A stretch of DNA of 64,000 nucleotides from Aurantibrevibacter litoralis (GCF_034651555.1 NZ_JAYEEQ010000004.1:155031-219030), one strand, 5' to 3'. Shown: positions 37,246-46,593, counted from the stretch's first letter. Numbers and translations are program-made. Notes: generated by a model from the letters alone, not told the origin.

Positions 37246-38325
37246 TTGAATGCTTTTTTGATAACCTTTGTTTCAAAAAGGATATTTATCGTGCTATTTC
37301 GAATAAAAATAATAGGTACTGTGCTAATTCTTGCCATTTTAACACCCATGCAGGGGCAAGATAGCTTACAAACCATAGTGGCGGAAAAAGGGGATGGAAT
37401 CTATTCCATTTTACGAAAATTTGGCTTAAGCCCTGCGCAACATTATCATAATTTTATAGCCTTAAATGAAGCCGACTTAAAGGAAGATCTCACCCTTTTA
37501 GAGGGTAAAGCCTATGTGCTCCCACAAGTGGAAAACCTTAATTTGGTCGATTCTTTTAGTACAACTACGGTACACAATGAACTTTCTACAGGCGTATCTC
37601 ATGCTATTTTTGGAGAAAAACACGCTTTGGTTACTGCCGTAAGTGAGCGATTAAAAAACAATGTATATTATCTTATTTCCGGCCACGGCGGGCCAGATCC
37701 CGGAGCCATAGCGACTTATGCCGGCACCACTATAGCCGAAGATGAATATGCCTATGACGTAACCTTGCGTTTGGCTAAGGAACTCATGTCTCATGGAGCC
37801 ACCGTTTATATCATTATTCAGGATCCGGATGACGGCATTCGGGATGATCGCATTTTAGCTCTTGATAGAGACGAAGTAGCCTATCCTAATTTGGATATTC
37901 CTTTGGGACAATTGGCTAGGCTAGAGCAGCGCGTAGCCATCGTAAACCGATTGTATCAAGAAAACATGGGGAAATACCAACGATTAATTGTAACCCATGT
38001 AGACAGCCGAAGCGAAGGCAAGAACATTGATGTGTTTTTTTATCATCATGAAAAGAGTACCCATGGAAAAAAACTGGTAGAGAGCATACATAAAACCTTT
38101 CAGGACAAATATAAACAGCATCAACCCAATCGTCTCTATGACGGTACATTTGCCGATAGAAGCGGGTTGTACCTTATTAAAAACACGAAGCCGGCCATAG
38201 CGTATATCGAAATAGGTAATATCCGAAACACAAAGGATCAAAAACGAATTCTAGACCCGGTAAACCGTCAGGCTTTGGCCAATTGGATCAGCGAAGGGAT
38301 CTTGCTCGATTTTGAAAGGAAATAG
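37246..38325 (+). CDS. N-acetylmuramoyl-L-alanine amidase (AMI_3) with LysM-like N-terminus
   Basis: Up to 359 aa. The amidase domain (residues about 140-355) carries the zinc-ligand motifs ISGHGGPDPGAIATYAG, EDEYAYDVTLRL and the Glu in AYIEIGNIRN. Residues about 45-110 resemble a LysM-type repeat (GDGIYSILRKFGLSPAQHY). No ATG precedes the signal-like helix. TTG 37246 or GTG 37291 are possible, and the latter leaves a compact signal peptide ending near PMQGQ. It cleaves the amide between muramic acid and the stem peptide. Confidence 0.88.
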   Translation: MNAFLITFVSKRIFIVLFRIKIIGTVLILAILTPMQGQDSLQTIVAEKGDGIYSILRKFGLSPAQHYHNFIALNEADLKEDLTLLEGKAYVLPQVENLNLVDSFSTTTVHNELSTGVSHAIFGEKHALVTAVSERLKNNVYYLISGHGGPDPGAIATYAGTTIAEDEYAYDVTLRLAKELMSHGATVYIIIQDPDDGIRDDRILALDRDEVAYPNLDIPLGQLARLEQRVAIVNRLYQENMGKYQRLIVTHVDSRSEGKNIDVFFYHHEKSTHGKKLVESIHKTFQDKYKQHQPNRLYDGTFADRSGLYLIKNTKPAIAYIEIGNIRNTKDQKRILDPVNRQALANWISEGILLDFERK

Positions 38326-38345
38326 TCCCGATTGCCATTGTTTTG

Positions 38346-39053
38346 TTAAGACCAAACATGGCGCTTATAGTACGCATATAACTGTTCCGGCCCTGCGCCA
38401 ATACAATTTTTAAAATGAATTACACCAAAATGGTATTGCAGGCGTACCACACCGTTTTTTTCATAGCGCCTTGCCGAAGTTTGTACATACCTTGGTAAAA
38501 TTTTGAAGGGTGTCATTTTATAGATCCGAATAATTAGCTCATTGTCTTCAAATATCTGGTATGCTTCATTATAGCCACCTGTGGCTTGAAAGAACGCTCT
38601 GGTAATGAATAAGGATTGATCGCCACCGCGACAAAGGGTGTGGTTTACCTTGGTAAACCAAGCAAAAAAGCGAAGAAACCTACTTTTACTGTCAAATTTC
38701 ATTTGAAAACAACCTGCCTTATGACCCTCGTTTACCGCACTTAAAATGGTTTGGTCAAAATCTTTGGGCGGAAAGGTATCTACGTGCAAAAAATAAAGCA
38801 CACCACCTTGGGCGTGCTTTGCTCCTGTATTTAATTGTTTGGCTCTTCCTTTTGAGGACGTAATTACCCGAGCACCATAATCGCTGGCAATCGCTGCGGT
38901 GGCATCTGTGCTGCCCCCATCTACAACGATGATTTCTTTAATATGTTTGGCAGAACTGTTTTCTTGTATATAGGACAATAACGTGCCGATATACGCTTCT
39001 TCATTCAATACCGGAATAATAACGCTAATAGTCAATGGTTTACTTTGCTTCAT
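38346..39053 (-). CDS. TIGR04283-type glycosyltransferase (arsenosugar-associated)
   Basis: A 235-aa GT2: ISVIIPVLNEEAYIGTLLSY, VVDGGSTDATAAIA, the loop SSKGRAKQLNTGAKHAQGG and FLHVDTFPP. The combination of SKGRAxQLNtGA and LHxDT is the mark of TIGR04283, a family found with TIGR04282 and the radical-SAM arsenosugar enzyme. It overlaps DUF547 by 14 bp. The sugar donor is not known. Confidence 0.88.
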   Translation of the reverse strand: MKQSKPLTISVIIPVLNEEAYIGTLLSYIQENSSAKHIKEIIVVDGGSTDATAAIASDYGARVITSSKGRAKQLNTGAKHAQGGVLYFLHVDTFPPKDFDQTILSAVNEGHKAGCFQMKFDSKSRFLRFFAWFTKVNHTLCRGGDQSLFITRAFFQATGGYNEAYQIFEDNELIIRIYKMTPFKILPRYVQTSARRYEKNGVVRLQYHFGVIHFKNCIGAGPEQLYAYYKRHVWS

Positions 39054-39795
39054 TCAGGCTCCAGTCATAATCGAGGTATCCTGTTTTGGTTTTTCTGTTG
39101 ATCGTTGTTTTGGCATATTGGTTTACAAAATCTGTTAAGGATCCATTTTCAGTAAAATCCTTCTTAAACCATTTAAAAATCTCAGATAATTGCGCTTTTT
39201 CTGTAGAAATAATGTTCCTATTGGGGTCGTTAATAAAATTAACGGCTGCGATATGTAATTGTTGGTCTACGTGCTCTGCTTTATATGCTTCGTTGATAAG
39301 CTTTGGGCAAGAGAATGAGGCACAATTAATGGCAAAATGAATCCGCGGTTCGTTCATTTTTCGCAATATTTCGTGCTCTATATCCCCTAGAGAATACATT
39401 TTATCGCCAATACGCAACCATTTTTGATCCCATGGTCTTTTAATGTCTTTAATACTTTTAACGGGATAATTGGCTGTTATTAATTTTATGGTTCCGGCAT
39501 TATACAAATTAATGTAGTACGCTAATCGGTCTTCTTTTGTCCAATTTTTTGATGGGTAATTTACAGCTAGTTCATGTAGGTAGGCATCCAATTCACTAGA
39601 GGCCTTTTTAAAACCTTCGTAATCCACCTGACCGTCATCATCCACATATTTTTTCAAAAGTGTATCCCATGCGTTATGTTTCATGGGGATGGTTTCTGCA
39701 CTGCCGTGGGTAGGATCCACAGGCATCGTTTTGTTTTTAAAGAAAAAGAACATACCAAACAATACAAGCGTTGTTGTAAGATTAATTTTAAACAT
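39040..39795 (-). CDS. DUF547-containing protein
   Basis: A 251-aa exported protein: one N-terminal hydrophobic segment, then the DUF547 domain with LAYYINLYNAGTIKLI, the HFAINCASFSCPKL block (its His/Cys pair is conserved) and SEIFKWFKKDF. DUF547 is often found in arsenosugar-type gene clusters but has no known activity. It overlaps the TIGR04283 gene and follows the phosphorylase after 164 bp. Confidence 0.85.
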   Translation of the reverse strand: MFKINLTTTLVLFGMFFFFKNKTMPVDPTHGSAETIPMKHNAWDTLLKKYVDDDGQVDYEGFKKASSELDAYLHELAVNYPSKNWTKEDRLAYYINLYNAGTIKLITANYPVKSIKDIKRPWDQKWLRIGDKMYSLGDIEHEILRKMNEPRIHFAINCASFSCPKLINEAYKAEHVDQQLHIAAVNFINDPNRNIISTEKAQLSEIFKWFKKDFTENGSLTDFVNQYAKTTINRKTKTGYLDYDWSLNEAK

Positions 39796-39959
39796 GATGT
39801 CAAAAGATTTAGGGGTTTTAATCAGATGCTTTTAGTAGGCTGTCATTTACATTGCTTACATAAAAATGAATATTTAACACTATTTCAGTGTAGCATTTTT
39901 GTGTTGAGCGCCATTCATGTACCCATGCGTTACTTATCCTTATAACGCAAAAAAAGCCA

Positions 39960-40775
39960 TTAAATTTTCTTGATTAACTCCCTAAATAAGCAAACCATTT
40001 TGGGTTCTGTTTTTTCTGCAATTTCTAAAATTTCGGCTATGTTTACAGGGCGCAAGTTGTCTGGGTCGCATTCATCTGTTAACACAGAAATGGCCACTAC
40101 CGGCAAACGTAGGTGATTGGCCACAATAACTTCGGGTACCGTGCTCATACCAACCGCATCGGCCCCTAGTATTTTTAACATTCGGTATTCGGCTCTGGTT
40201 TCTAATTGGGGGCCTACTACTGCTGCATATACGCCTTTGTGAATTGTAATAGCCTCTTTTTTGGCAATGTGCATAAGCAGATTACCCATATCCCTGTCGT
40301 AGGGGTTACCCATGTCTACAAATCGATCACCAAATTCGGCTACATTTTTGAAAGCCAATGGCGAATTACCTTGGAGATTAATATGATCTTCCAAAAGCAT
40401 GATATCTCCCTTTTTATAGGCTAGATTAATAGCACCTGCCGCATTAGAAATAAATAATTTTTTAATCCCCAAACCATGCATAACCCGTATGGGATAAGTT
40501 ACATCAAACAAATCATAGCCCTCATAAAAATGAAACCTTCCTTGCATGACTACTACTTTTTTTCCTTGGAACGTTCCGTAAATCAGTTTTCCGGAATGAA
40601 ATTCAACCGTAGCCAAAGGAAAAAAGGGAATATGATTATAATGAGCCTCTATGCTATTTTCTATGGCATCGGCTAGTTTTCCTAAACCGGTACCAAGTAC
40701 AATACCTATTTCAGGAGCAAGAAACCCCTTTTGTTTTAAATAGGCTACAGATTCAGCTAATTGTTTGGCAATCAT
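39960..40775 (-). CDS. Trimeric-type purine nucleoside phosphorylase
   Basis: A 271-aa protein of the human-PNP/MTAP fold: GIVLGTGLGKLADAI (phosphate site), VEFHSGKLI, QGRFHFYEGYD, GPQLETRAEYRML and AVGMSTVPEVIVANH. The base-binding stretch reads SVLTDECDPDN: an Asp stands where Asn243 of human PNP recognises 6-oxopurines, as in adenine-using MTA phosphorylase. It overlaps the TIGR04282 gene by one base. It may act on an adenosine-type substrate, possibly the arsenosugar adenosine intermediate. Confidence 0.88.
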   Translation of the reverse strand: MIAKQLAESVAYLKQKGFLAPEIGIVLGTGLGKLADAIENSIEAHYNHIPFFPLATVEFHSGKLIYGTFQGKKVVVMQGRFHFYEGYDLFDVTYPIRVMHGLGIKKLFISNAAGAINLAYKKGDIMLLEDHINLQGNSPLAFKNVAEFGDRFVDMGNPYDRDMGNLLMHIAKKEAITIHKGVYAAVVGPQLETRAEYRMLKILGADAVGMSTVPEVIVANHLRLPVVAISVLTDECDPDNLRPVNIAEILEIAEKTEPKMVCLFRELIKKI

Positions 40776-41389
40776 TATGTTTTATTTTTTAGGAAGGGCT
40801 TAAAATCTGGAATATCTTTAATATCATCATAGACATCTATATCATTCTTTTGGGGTAAAAGAGACACATTTTGGTTCTCTAAATCCTTCATGGTGTCTGT
40901 AAGGACCGTTTCGGTGCCCCATTTTTTATGTTGAAACAGCCGAGAATTGTACGTCTTCATCCCTAAAAGATAATAACCTCCGTCCTGTGCCGGACCAAGT
41001 ACATAATCGCTATGATTTAGCCTTAAAAAAGCTTCTTCAATATCAGATGTGCAAAGATCGTACATATCACTTCCAATGATTAGAATTTGGTCAAAACCGC
41101 TATCAAATCCCTCTTTAAAGGCATGAGCCATACGCTCCCCCAAATCGTTTCCATGTTGAAGTTTTTTTTCGAACTTTTTTTCATCCCACAGATCATTTTC
41201 CCAAATGGCATCGGAGTAGTACACTGCTTTTGTGAGCCTAAGGTCTTGTGTTATCCCTACGGTATGTGCCAAGAGAAATTTATAAATGGCCAATGCAGCG
41301 GCATCCCCTACTGTTGCCGCCAAGCGCGTTTTACATTTGCCCAACTCGGGATTACGGGTAAAGATAAGCAGTAATTTTTTTGGATTCAT
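40775..41389 (-). CDS. TIGR04282-type transferase (DUF2064, arsenosugar-associated)
   Basis: About 204 aa from ATG 41389 (N-terminus MNPKKLLLIFTRNPELGKCKT without further extension). The frame runs up to 41434 but that part overlaps the rhodanese and is not family-like. KCKTRLA, QGxDLGERM-like HGNDLGERMAHAF, IIGSDMYDL and PAQDGGYYLLGM identify the GT-A-fold family TIGR04282. It is predicted to add or activate a sugar in arsenosugar synthesis. TATCTTTA (minus strand, 41391-41398) may be its own -7 box. Confidence 0.88.
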   Translation of the reverse strand: MNPKKLLLIFTRNPELGKCKTRLAATVGDAAALAIYKFLLAHTVGITQDLRLTKAVYYSDAIWENDLWDEKKFEKKLQHGNDLGERMAHAFKEGFDSGFDQILIIGSDMYDLCTSDIEEAFLRLNHSDYVLGPAQDGGYYLLGMKTYNSRLFQHKKWGTETVLTDTMKDLENQNVSLLPQKNDIDVYDDIKDIPDFKPFLKNKT

Positions 41390-41408
41390 TCTAAAGATAA
41401 CTAGGTTT

Positions 41409-41906
41409 TTAGGGCTTGTACGATTTGTCTGCATTCGTTAAGAGTCGCCCCCAAATACGATTATAGGGATGTACCTTATTGGTTTCTCTTTCAGCAGAAT
41501 CGTATACCGGAAAACCACTATTTTTCCATTCAAAAATACCGCCGTAGAGGTTTTTAACGTTGGTATAGCCGGCGGATATCAATTTTTCTCCGATAGCTTC
41601 GGAGCGTACTCCAATAGAGCAATATACTACAATAGGGGTTTCGTTGTTTTTTATAGTGTTGCGCACCTCGGTAAGGTCAAATTCATCATACCCAACCCAT
41701 AAAGCATTTTTTAAATGACTTACTTGGTACTCTTTTTTTTGACGCGTGTCTAACAGAAATTCAACTTCTGTCTTGGCCAGTTCGGTCGTAGTAATATAGG
41801 GTACCGTATGCTCATTGTACATGTCCAATGCCTTTGGAATGGAATTTTGGGCACATCCAAAAGGAGCGGTTAAAACGACAAACATGGTTTTAAGCAATAG
41901 TCTCAT
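41409..41906 (-). CDS. Rhodanese-like lipoprotein
   Basis: A 165-aa single-domain rhodanese behind a lipobox-like signal (TAPFGCAQ). The active-site loop is VVYCSIGVRSEAIGE with catalytic Cys, preceded by FLLDTRQKKEYQVSHL. It could carry persulfide or, in this setting, bind arsenic in the periplasm. It is the first gene of the arsenosugar-associated cluster, 20 bp before the TIGR04282 start. Confidence 0.9.
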   Translation of the reverse strand: MRLLLKTMFVVLTAPFGCAQNSIPKALDMYNEHTVPYITTTELAKTEVEFLLDTRQKKEYQVSHLKNALWVGYDEFDLTEVRNTIKNNETPIVVYCSIGVRSEAIGEKLISAGYTNVKNLYGGIFEWKNSGFPVYDSAERETNKVHPYNRIWGRLLTNADKSYKP

Positions 41907-42079
41907 GTAGGTGCTTTCATAAAATAAACGGTAAAGATACTATTTTGAATTTGATACCCCTATACGCCCCACTGCTTCCACAATTTTTTCACTCAAAAAG
42001 CTGTATATTTACAAGAAAAGCAATGCGTATTTGTTTCTTAAATCATTATCTGTAACCCAAAAATAAAATATCCCAAGGC

Positions 42080-43648
42080 ATGATCAATTATTTTTCGAAG
42101 GCTCTTTTTTTGCTGTTCCTTTGTGTTTTATGCGCTTGCAGACAGCAAGCCAAGGTGGATAAAACTGAATTAATGGAAGTGCCTAACCAATCCTATAGCG
42201 AACCGTACCGGCCGCAATTTCACTTTTCCCCCAAGGAAAAATGGATGAACGACCCTAACGGACTGCTATATAATGATGGGGTGTACCACTTGTTTTATCA
42301 ATATTATCCGGACGATATGGTTTGGGGACCTATGCATTGGGGGCATGCCACGAGTACAGATATGCTGCACTGGGAGCATAAACCCATTGCCCTATTTCCG
42401 GATGAACACGGTCTCATTTTCTCCGGAAGTGCCGTGCTAGATGCTACGAATACCTCAGGTTTTGGCACAGAAGAACATCCGCCTATTGTAGCGATTTATA
42501 CCTATCACAGTATGGAAAAGGAACAGGCGGGAAAAACGGATTATCAAACGCAGGGAATTGCCTATAGTTTAGACAATGGGGATACTTGGGTAAAGTATGA
42601 CGGCAATCCGGTGATTAATAACCATCAGGGCATGAAAGATTTTAGAGATCCAAAAGTGTTTTGGAATGATAAAATCCGTGCATGGACCATGCTATTGGTA
42701 GCCGGCGACCATTTACAAATTTGGGAGTCTCCTAACCTAAAAGATTGGAAAAAAGAAAGTGAATTTGGTAAAAACCAAGGTGCGCATGGCGGGGTGTGGG
42801 AATGTCCGGATTTATTTCCGCTAAAAGTAGCCGGAACCGATGAGGTAAAATGGGTATTGCTCATAAGTATCAATCCCGGGGCACCCAATGGCGGGAGTGG
42901 CACCCAATATTTTATTGGTGATTTTGATGGAAAAACCTTTAGCTCGGAGCAAACCGAAGACCGCTGGATCGATTGGGGCACCGATAATTATGCCGGGGTA
43001 ACCTATAATAACACCCCAGATAATGAGCGCATTTTTATTGGATGGATGAGCAATTGGGATTACGCGAGGGATACGCCTACCACACCTTGGCGTAGTGCTA
43101 TGACCCTGCCTAGAAAACTTTCTTTGAAGAAAATAGGGAAAAAGTATGAGTTGCTAAACTATCCGTTGGAAGTGTTTCGCACTATTTTGACCCCCGATGT
43201 GCAAAAGGATATTTCCATTGATGCCGCCACAGCAACATCGATTACCCTCAAGAATTTTAATCAGTCGCAGGTACAATTCAACACCGAGGCCACACATTTT
43301 CAAATTAGCTTTACCAATTCCCAAAAAGAAACTTTGGTACTCACTATGGATGGCAAACTCAAACAATTTACACTAGATCGATCCAAATCAGGGAAGGTAG
43401 ATTTTCAGGAAAATTTTGCAAAAAATGTACAGCGAATGCCTGTTCCTCATATCCCGGAGGGCAGCTATGAGGTTCGCATTATTATGGATTGGTCTTCCGT
43501 AGAAGTCTTTATAAATAACGGACAGTATGTTATGACTTCGCAGCTGTTTCCGAACGAACCCTACACCGAACTACAAATAGAAAACAAAGGAAATGCAGCT
43601 ATTTTACTTCGAGATGTTGAAGTAAGTGCGGTTAGTAGGGTTTGGTAA
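42080..43648 (+). CDS. GH32 fructan hydrolase lipoprotein
   Basis: A 522-aa protein with an SPII signal (FLCVLCACRQ). The GH32 catalytic triad is intact: nucleophile Asp58 in WMNDPNG, Asp190 in FRDPKVFW, and acid/base Glu241 in VWECPDLF. A five-bladed propeller and C-terminal beta-sandwich are expected from length. It releases fructose from sucrose, levan or inulin. No SusC/SusD or fructokinase genes are nearby, so it is not part of a visible utilisation locus. It converges with the ADP-ribosylglycohydrolase gene. Confidence 0.94.
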   Translation: MINYFSKALFLLFLCVLCACRQQAKVDKTELMEVPNQSYSEPYRPQFHFSPKEKWMNDPNGLLYNDGVYHLFYQYYPDDMVWGPMHWGHATSTDMLHWEHKPIALFPDEHGLIFSGSAVLDATNTSGFGTEEHPPIVAIYTYHSMEKEQAGKTDYQTQGIAYSLDNGDTWVKYDGNPVINNHQGMKDFRDPKVFWNDKIRAWTMLLVAGDHLQIWESPNLKDWKKESEFGKNQGAHGGVWECPDLFPLKVAGTDEVKWVLLISINPGAPNGGSGTQYFIGDFDGKTFSSEQTEDRWIDWGTDNYAGVTYNNTPDNERIFIGWMSNWDYARDTPTTPWRSAMTLPRKLSLKKIGKKYELLNYPLEVFRTILTPDVQKDISIDAATATSITLKNFNQSQVQFNTEATHFQISFTNSQKETLVLTMDGKLKQFTLDRSKSGKVDFQENFAKNVQRMPVPHIPEGSYEVRIIMDWSSVEVFINNGQYVMTSQLFPNEPYTELQIENKGNAAILLRDVEVSAVSRVW

Positions 43649-43700
43649 TATGGGGAACCGTTTACCAATCAAGAGGTGTACTTTGCTTTGTGACCTGCCA

Positions 43701-45014
43701 TCAAGGCGATGTATAGGTGCTACCTGAAAGATTCAAAATCGTATTGGTCAACACCTCTAAATCGATGCCTAAATTTTCTCTGTTCACCTGAAGCGTTGCT
43801 TCTTTCAGCTCCTTTGGTAAATTGGCGTAGCCTACTTTGGCACCCAAAATCATACCAGCAACTGCGGCTACAGTATCATTGTCCCGACCGTAATTGACGA
43901 TAAACTGAAGCGTTTTTTCAAAATCACCCTCGCCAAAAACCAATGCCGTATAGGCAATTTCCCAAATTTCACCGGCATGAAAAGGAATGGCTTTTTTATT
44001 CTTTTCTAACGCGCGATAGATAGATTCCTGACGAACCCATTCATCTAAAGATCCCGGATACCCTTTGGGCATCTTCCACCCCACAGGATCGGAATTAAAT
44101 AGGTGTTGGGTGTCCAATATCTCTAAAGCCGCCTTTACATTTTTCTCAGCATTATCAGCAATGGAATAGGCAATGCGACCCACCAGACGGCTATCCTGAT
44201 ATCCATAAGGATCTACAAATACGCTTGCATTAAGAATACTATCCATATCGGCAGATTGCAGAGCCATTTGGGTTATGGCAGCAGTCATTCCTGAAATATC
44301 TTTGGCATAGCCGATATCAAAAATAGCATGATCATAAGCGATTGCGTACGCGGTTTCAGCATTGGCAGCACACAAGCCAAAAACAGGGGCGTACAACATT
44401 CCGGCACAAGCCATTTCGCCACCATAAAATCGATTAAGAGCCTTTTGATATTCCTTTGCATCTTGTTTGTAGGCAAATGCCACTCGAGCCCATTCCTTAA
44501 TCCAATCCAATTTTTCTATTTGGGTATCCAAAACATCCGGATGCATTAATTCCGGTGCAGACCTTTTGTCCGGAATAAGAGAACTATAATAGTCCGTTAT
44601 AAAGGTCGTAAAATGATCGGCATTGGCAGAAACTCCATATTTTCCCAAGTAAGTGATCAAAAGCATTTTCCATCGGGTATCGTCGGTGGTAGAACCAGAA
44701 TCCAGATTGTGACCCCAAGTTCCTTCGGGAGATTGGTAGCGCACTGCAGGCGTAAGCCCCGTTATATAGCCGTATTTCCGTTGAATATCCTTTCGGTGCC
44801 ACATTTCGGTAGAAGCTCCCATGGCATCACCAATAGCCGAACCTACCAAAGCACCAAGGATCTTGTCGTAACGCACCGCATCAGCTAGGTTGTTTTCAGG
44901 AAGGCCATAGCCGGTTTTTACAGGGGTAGCTATTTCCAATACCGGCTTGTTTTCCTTACAAGAGAATAGTAAAGTCAACAACCCTAAAAATGTAAGTTTT
45001 TTTTTCACCACCAT
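43701..45014 (-). CDS. ADP-ribosylglycohydrolase family lipoprotein
   Basis: A 437-aa protein with a lipobox (LLTLLFSCKE). The fold's metal-binding motifs are GALVGSAIGDAMG, STTDDTRWKMLL (paired Asp) and the distal GRDNDTVAAVAGMILGA. Export to the cell envelope is unusual for an enzyme acting on ADP-ribosylated protein. A glycosyl or nucleoside substrate from outside is possible. It lies 24 bp after the aldo/keto reductase. Confidence 0.87.
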   Translation of the reverse strand: MVVKKKLTFLGLLTLLFSCKENKPVLEIATPVKTGYGLPENNLADAVRYDKILGALVGSAIGDAMGASTEMWHRKDIQRKYGYITGLTPAVRYQSPEGTWGHNLDSGSTTDDTRWKMLLITYLGKYGVSANADHFTTFITDYYSSLIPDKRSAPELMHPDVLDTQIEKLDWIKEWARVAFAYKQDAKEYQKALNRFYGGEMACAGMLYAPVFGLCAANAETAYAIAYDHAIFDIGYAKDISGMTAAITQMALQSADMDSILNASVFVDPYGYQDSRLVGRIAYSIADNAEKNVKAALEILDTQHLFNSDPVGWKMPKGYPGSLDEWVRQESIYRALEKNKKAIPFHAGEIWEIAYTALVFGEGDFEKTLQFIVNYGRDNDTVAAVAGMILGAKVGYANLPKELKEATLQVNRENLGIDLEVLTNTILNLSGSTYTSP

Positions 45015-45038
45015 TTCATTAGGTCACAAACAGCTGGT

Positions 45039-45941
45039 CTAGGGTAGTTCTTCCCCTTTTGCAGCGATATAAATTTTAAACCATTGTTCTAGACTCATGT
45101 CTATGGTCAATGCTTCGGCAGCGGCTTGAGTGCGTTCCAGTTTTTGGCTACCGACTATAGGGAGTATCCCTGCCGGATGTTTTAGCAACCAAGCATACGC
45201 TATTTTGTCTATTCCATCAACGTGTAATTCGTGAGCTACTTCCGCAAGTATCTGGTGCACGCGATGTCCTTTTTCGCTTTTTGGCGCTACAATTTCTCCA
45301 CCGGCCAATGGCGACCACGCCATGGGGTTTATATTTTCCTTTAAAAAAAATTCCATATTACCATTTTCAAAATGCTCCAAGCAAAATGGAGAAATCTCCA
45401 CTTGATTGGTTACCAGAGGCATGTCGATATGCTTTGCCAACATTACAAACTGTGCAATGCTAAAATTAGAAACTCCAAAATGCAAAACCTTACCACTTCT
45501 GTGTAACTCCGAAAATGCCCTAGCTACTTCTTCCGGGTTAAAAAATGGGGAAGGTCTGTGTAAGAGCAAAAGGTCTATGCGATCGGTTCTTAAATGCCTT
45601 AAAGAGTTTTCTACCGATGCGGTGGTGTGCTCATAACTGTAGTCATAGTGCTTTACCTTACGAGCGGGATATTTGTCAGAAATTAATTTGATACCGCATT
45701 TGGTTACAATTTGAATTTGGTTTCGAAGCTCCTTTTTTAAAGCCAACGCATTACCAAAGAGCGTTTCGCAACTATAGTTTCCGTAAATATCAGCGTGGTC
45801 AAAAGTAGTAATACCCAGATCTATAATTTGTTGGGTTAAACGCAATAATTCCCGATCGCTTAGATTCCATTCGGCTAACCGCCAATGCCCATGTACAATG
45901 TTTGATAGTTCTAAACCGCCATTGCCTCTTATTTTTTTCAT
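45039..45941 (-). CDS. Aldo/keto reductase
   Basis: A 300-aa (beta/alpha)8 oxidoreductase resembling E. coli YdhF. The catalytic tetrad residues are in TTFDHADIYGNYSCE (Asp/Tyr), CGIKLIS region Lys and LLLLHRPSPFF (His). GVSNFSIAQF and NQVEISPF follow, and IVGSQKLERT is the NADPH site. Substrate unknown. First gene of a two-gene unit with the ADP-ribosylglycohydrolase. Confidence 0.93.
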   Translation of the reverse strand: MKKIRGNGGLELSNIVHGHWRLAEWNLSDRELLRLTQQIIDLGITTFDHADIYGNYSCETLFGNALALKKELRNQIQIVTKCGIKLISDKYPARKVKHYDYSYEHTTASVENSLRHLRTDRIDLLLLHRPSPFFNPEEVARAFSELHRSGKVLHFGVSNFSIAQFVMLAKHIDMPLVTNQVEISPFCLEHFENGNMEFFLKENINPMAWSPLAGGEIVAPKSEKGHRVHQILAEVAHELHVDGIDKIAYAWLLKHPAGILPIVGSQKLERTQAAAEALTIDMSLEQWFKIYIAAKGEELP

Positions 45942-46361
45942 TGAATATTGTTGTTATTTACAAAATTTCTAATCCATAGGGAGCTGGGGTACCCCTATAT
46001 TATAAAGTAGGACAAGATAGAAATCTTATCGATCATATGGAAATAATGCGCAATCAATCTCAAAACTGCGTATTACGTGGAAAATGGCATGCAAGTTTGT
46101 AAAAAGAAATCCGCTTTGGAATTATCTTTAGGAAAATTCAAGTTTATGTTGCCCGATCTGAGAATCTCACTTTGATAGATTCACCCTTTCAACGAAGTCC
46201 AGCGTTTTGAATAAAAGAATGGCGGCATGGAGGTGGTGATTTCCTTACGAAATGATCAAATCGTTTAAACGATTTCGGTTTTTCATCAATTTCCTCAAAG
46301 TCCAAGGTTTAAACTCTGGGCTATGAATACTAGTTATTCTTGGGTTTGCAACTTAAAAACA
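45942..46361. other. Noncoding DNA left of the integrative element
   Basis: About 420 bp with no supported gene. It is the chromosomal flank that originally lay downstream of the tRNA-Phe gene. Some short, unlinked AT-rich repeats are seen but nothing I can name. The aldo/keto reductase promoter should lie in its first 100 bp. Confidence 0.5.
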
Positions 46362-46393
46362 AAAAATCCCTACCTATAAGGGTAAGGATTTTT
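46362..46393 (-). terminator. Rho-independent terminator, ancestral tRNA-Phe terminator now beyond attL
   Basis: On the minus strand the 13-bp stem AAAAATCCTTACC/GGTAGGGATTTTT pairs throughout (one U-G) around CTTATA and ends in T6. On the plus strand one C-A mismatch appears, so it is oriented for minus-strand transcripts. It overlaps attL, exactly where the tRNA-Phe transcript would have ended before integration. Confidence 0.75.
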
Positions 46394-46406
46394 GTGGTGC
46401 CTCCAG
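46389..46406. other. attL core
   Basis: TTTTTGTGGTGCCTCCAG is repeated without mismatch at 50836-50853. It equals the 3' end of the tRNA-Phe gene (minus strand) plus a short flank. Beyond the repeat the sequence diverges, so this is a fragment and not a tRNA. Confidence 0.9.
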
Positions 46407-46548
46407 AAACCTAACCTACTTAATTCACTTATTTTTCAAATCCCCTAAAACATTGCCATAAACCCCATAAATACAACACTTTACAAAGCATAACTATCCA
46501 AGTTGTAATTAGTTTAAATTAGGTAGTATTCATTAAAATTAAGAAAAT

Positions 46549-46573
46549 GTTACCCCCAAATGTTACCCCCAAA
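46549..46573 (+). repeat. Left arm-type sites, two GTTACCCCCAAA copies
   Basis: Copies at 46549-46560 and 46562-46573 are 13 bp apart. The same pair with the same spacing and orientation occurs at 50783-50807. Their placement near both att sites, and over the -33 region of the integrase promoter, suits integrase arm binding with autoregulation. Confidence 0.8.
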
Positions 46574-46585
46574 TTTTAGATTAAC

Positions 46586-46593
46586 TATATTTG
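46586..46593 (+). promoter_or_regulatory. Candidate -7 box of the integrase promoter
   Basis: TATATTTG fits TAnnTTTG and lies 20 bp before the preferred ATG at 46613. The upstream GTTACCCCCAAA pair covers the place where a -33 element would bind, so a protein bound there could block transcription. Confidence 0.55.

Noticed and set aside
43648..43700. Bidirectional terminator between GH32 and the ADP-ribosylglycohydrolase
   Set aside because: TTGGTAA and TTACCAA can pair, but the loop is long and no T-run follows.
46389..46406. A second tRNA gene at attL
   Set aside because: Only the last bases of the tRNA are present; no anticodon or D arm precedes them.
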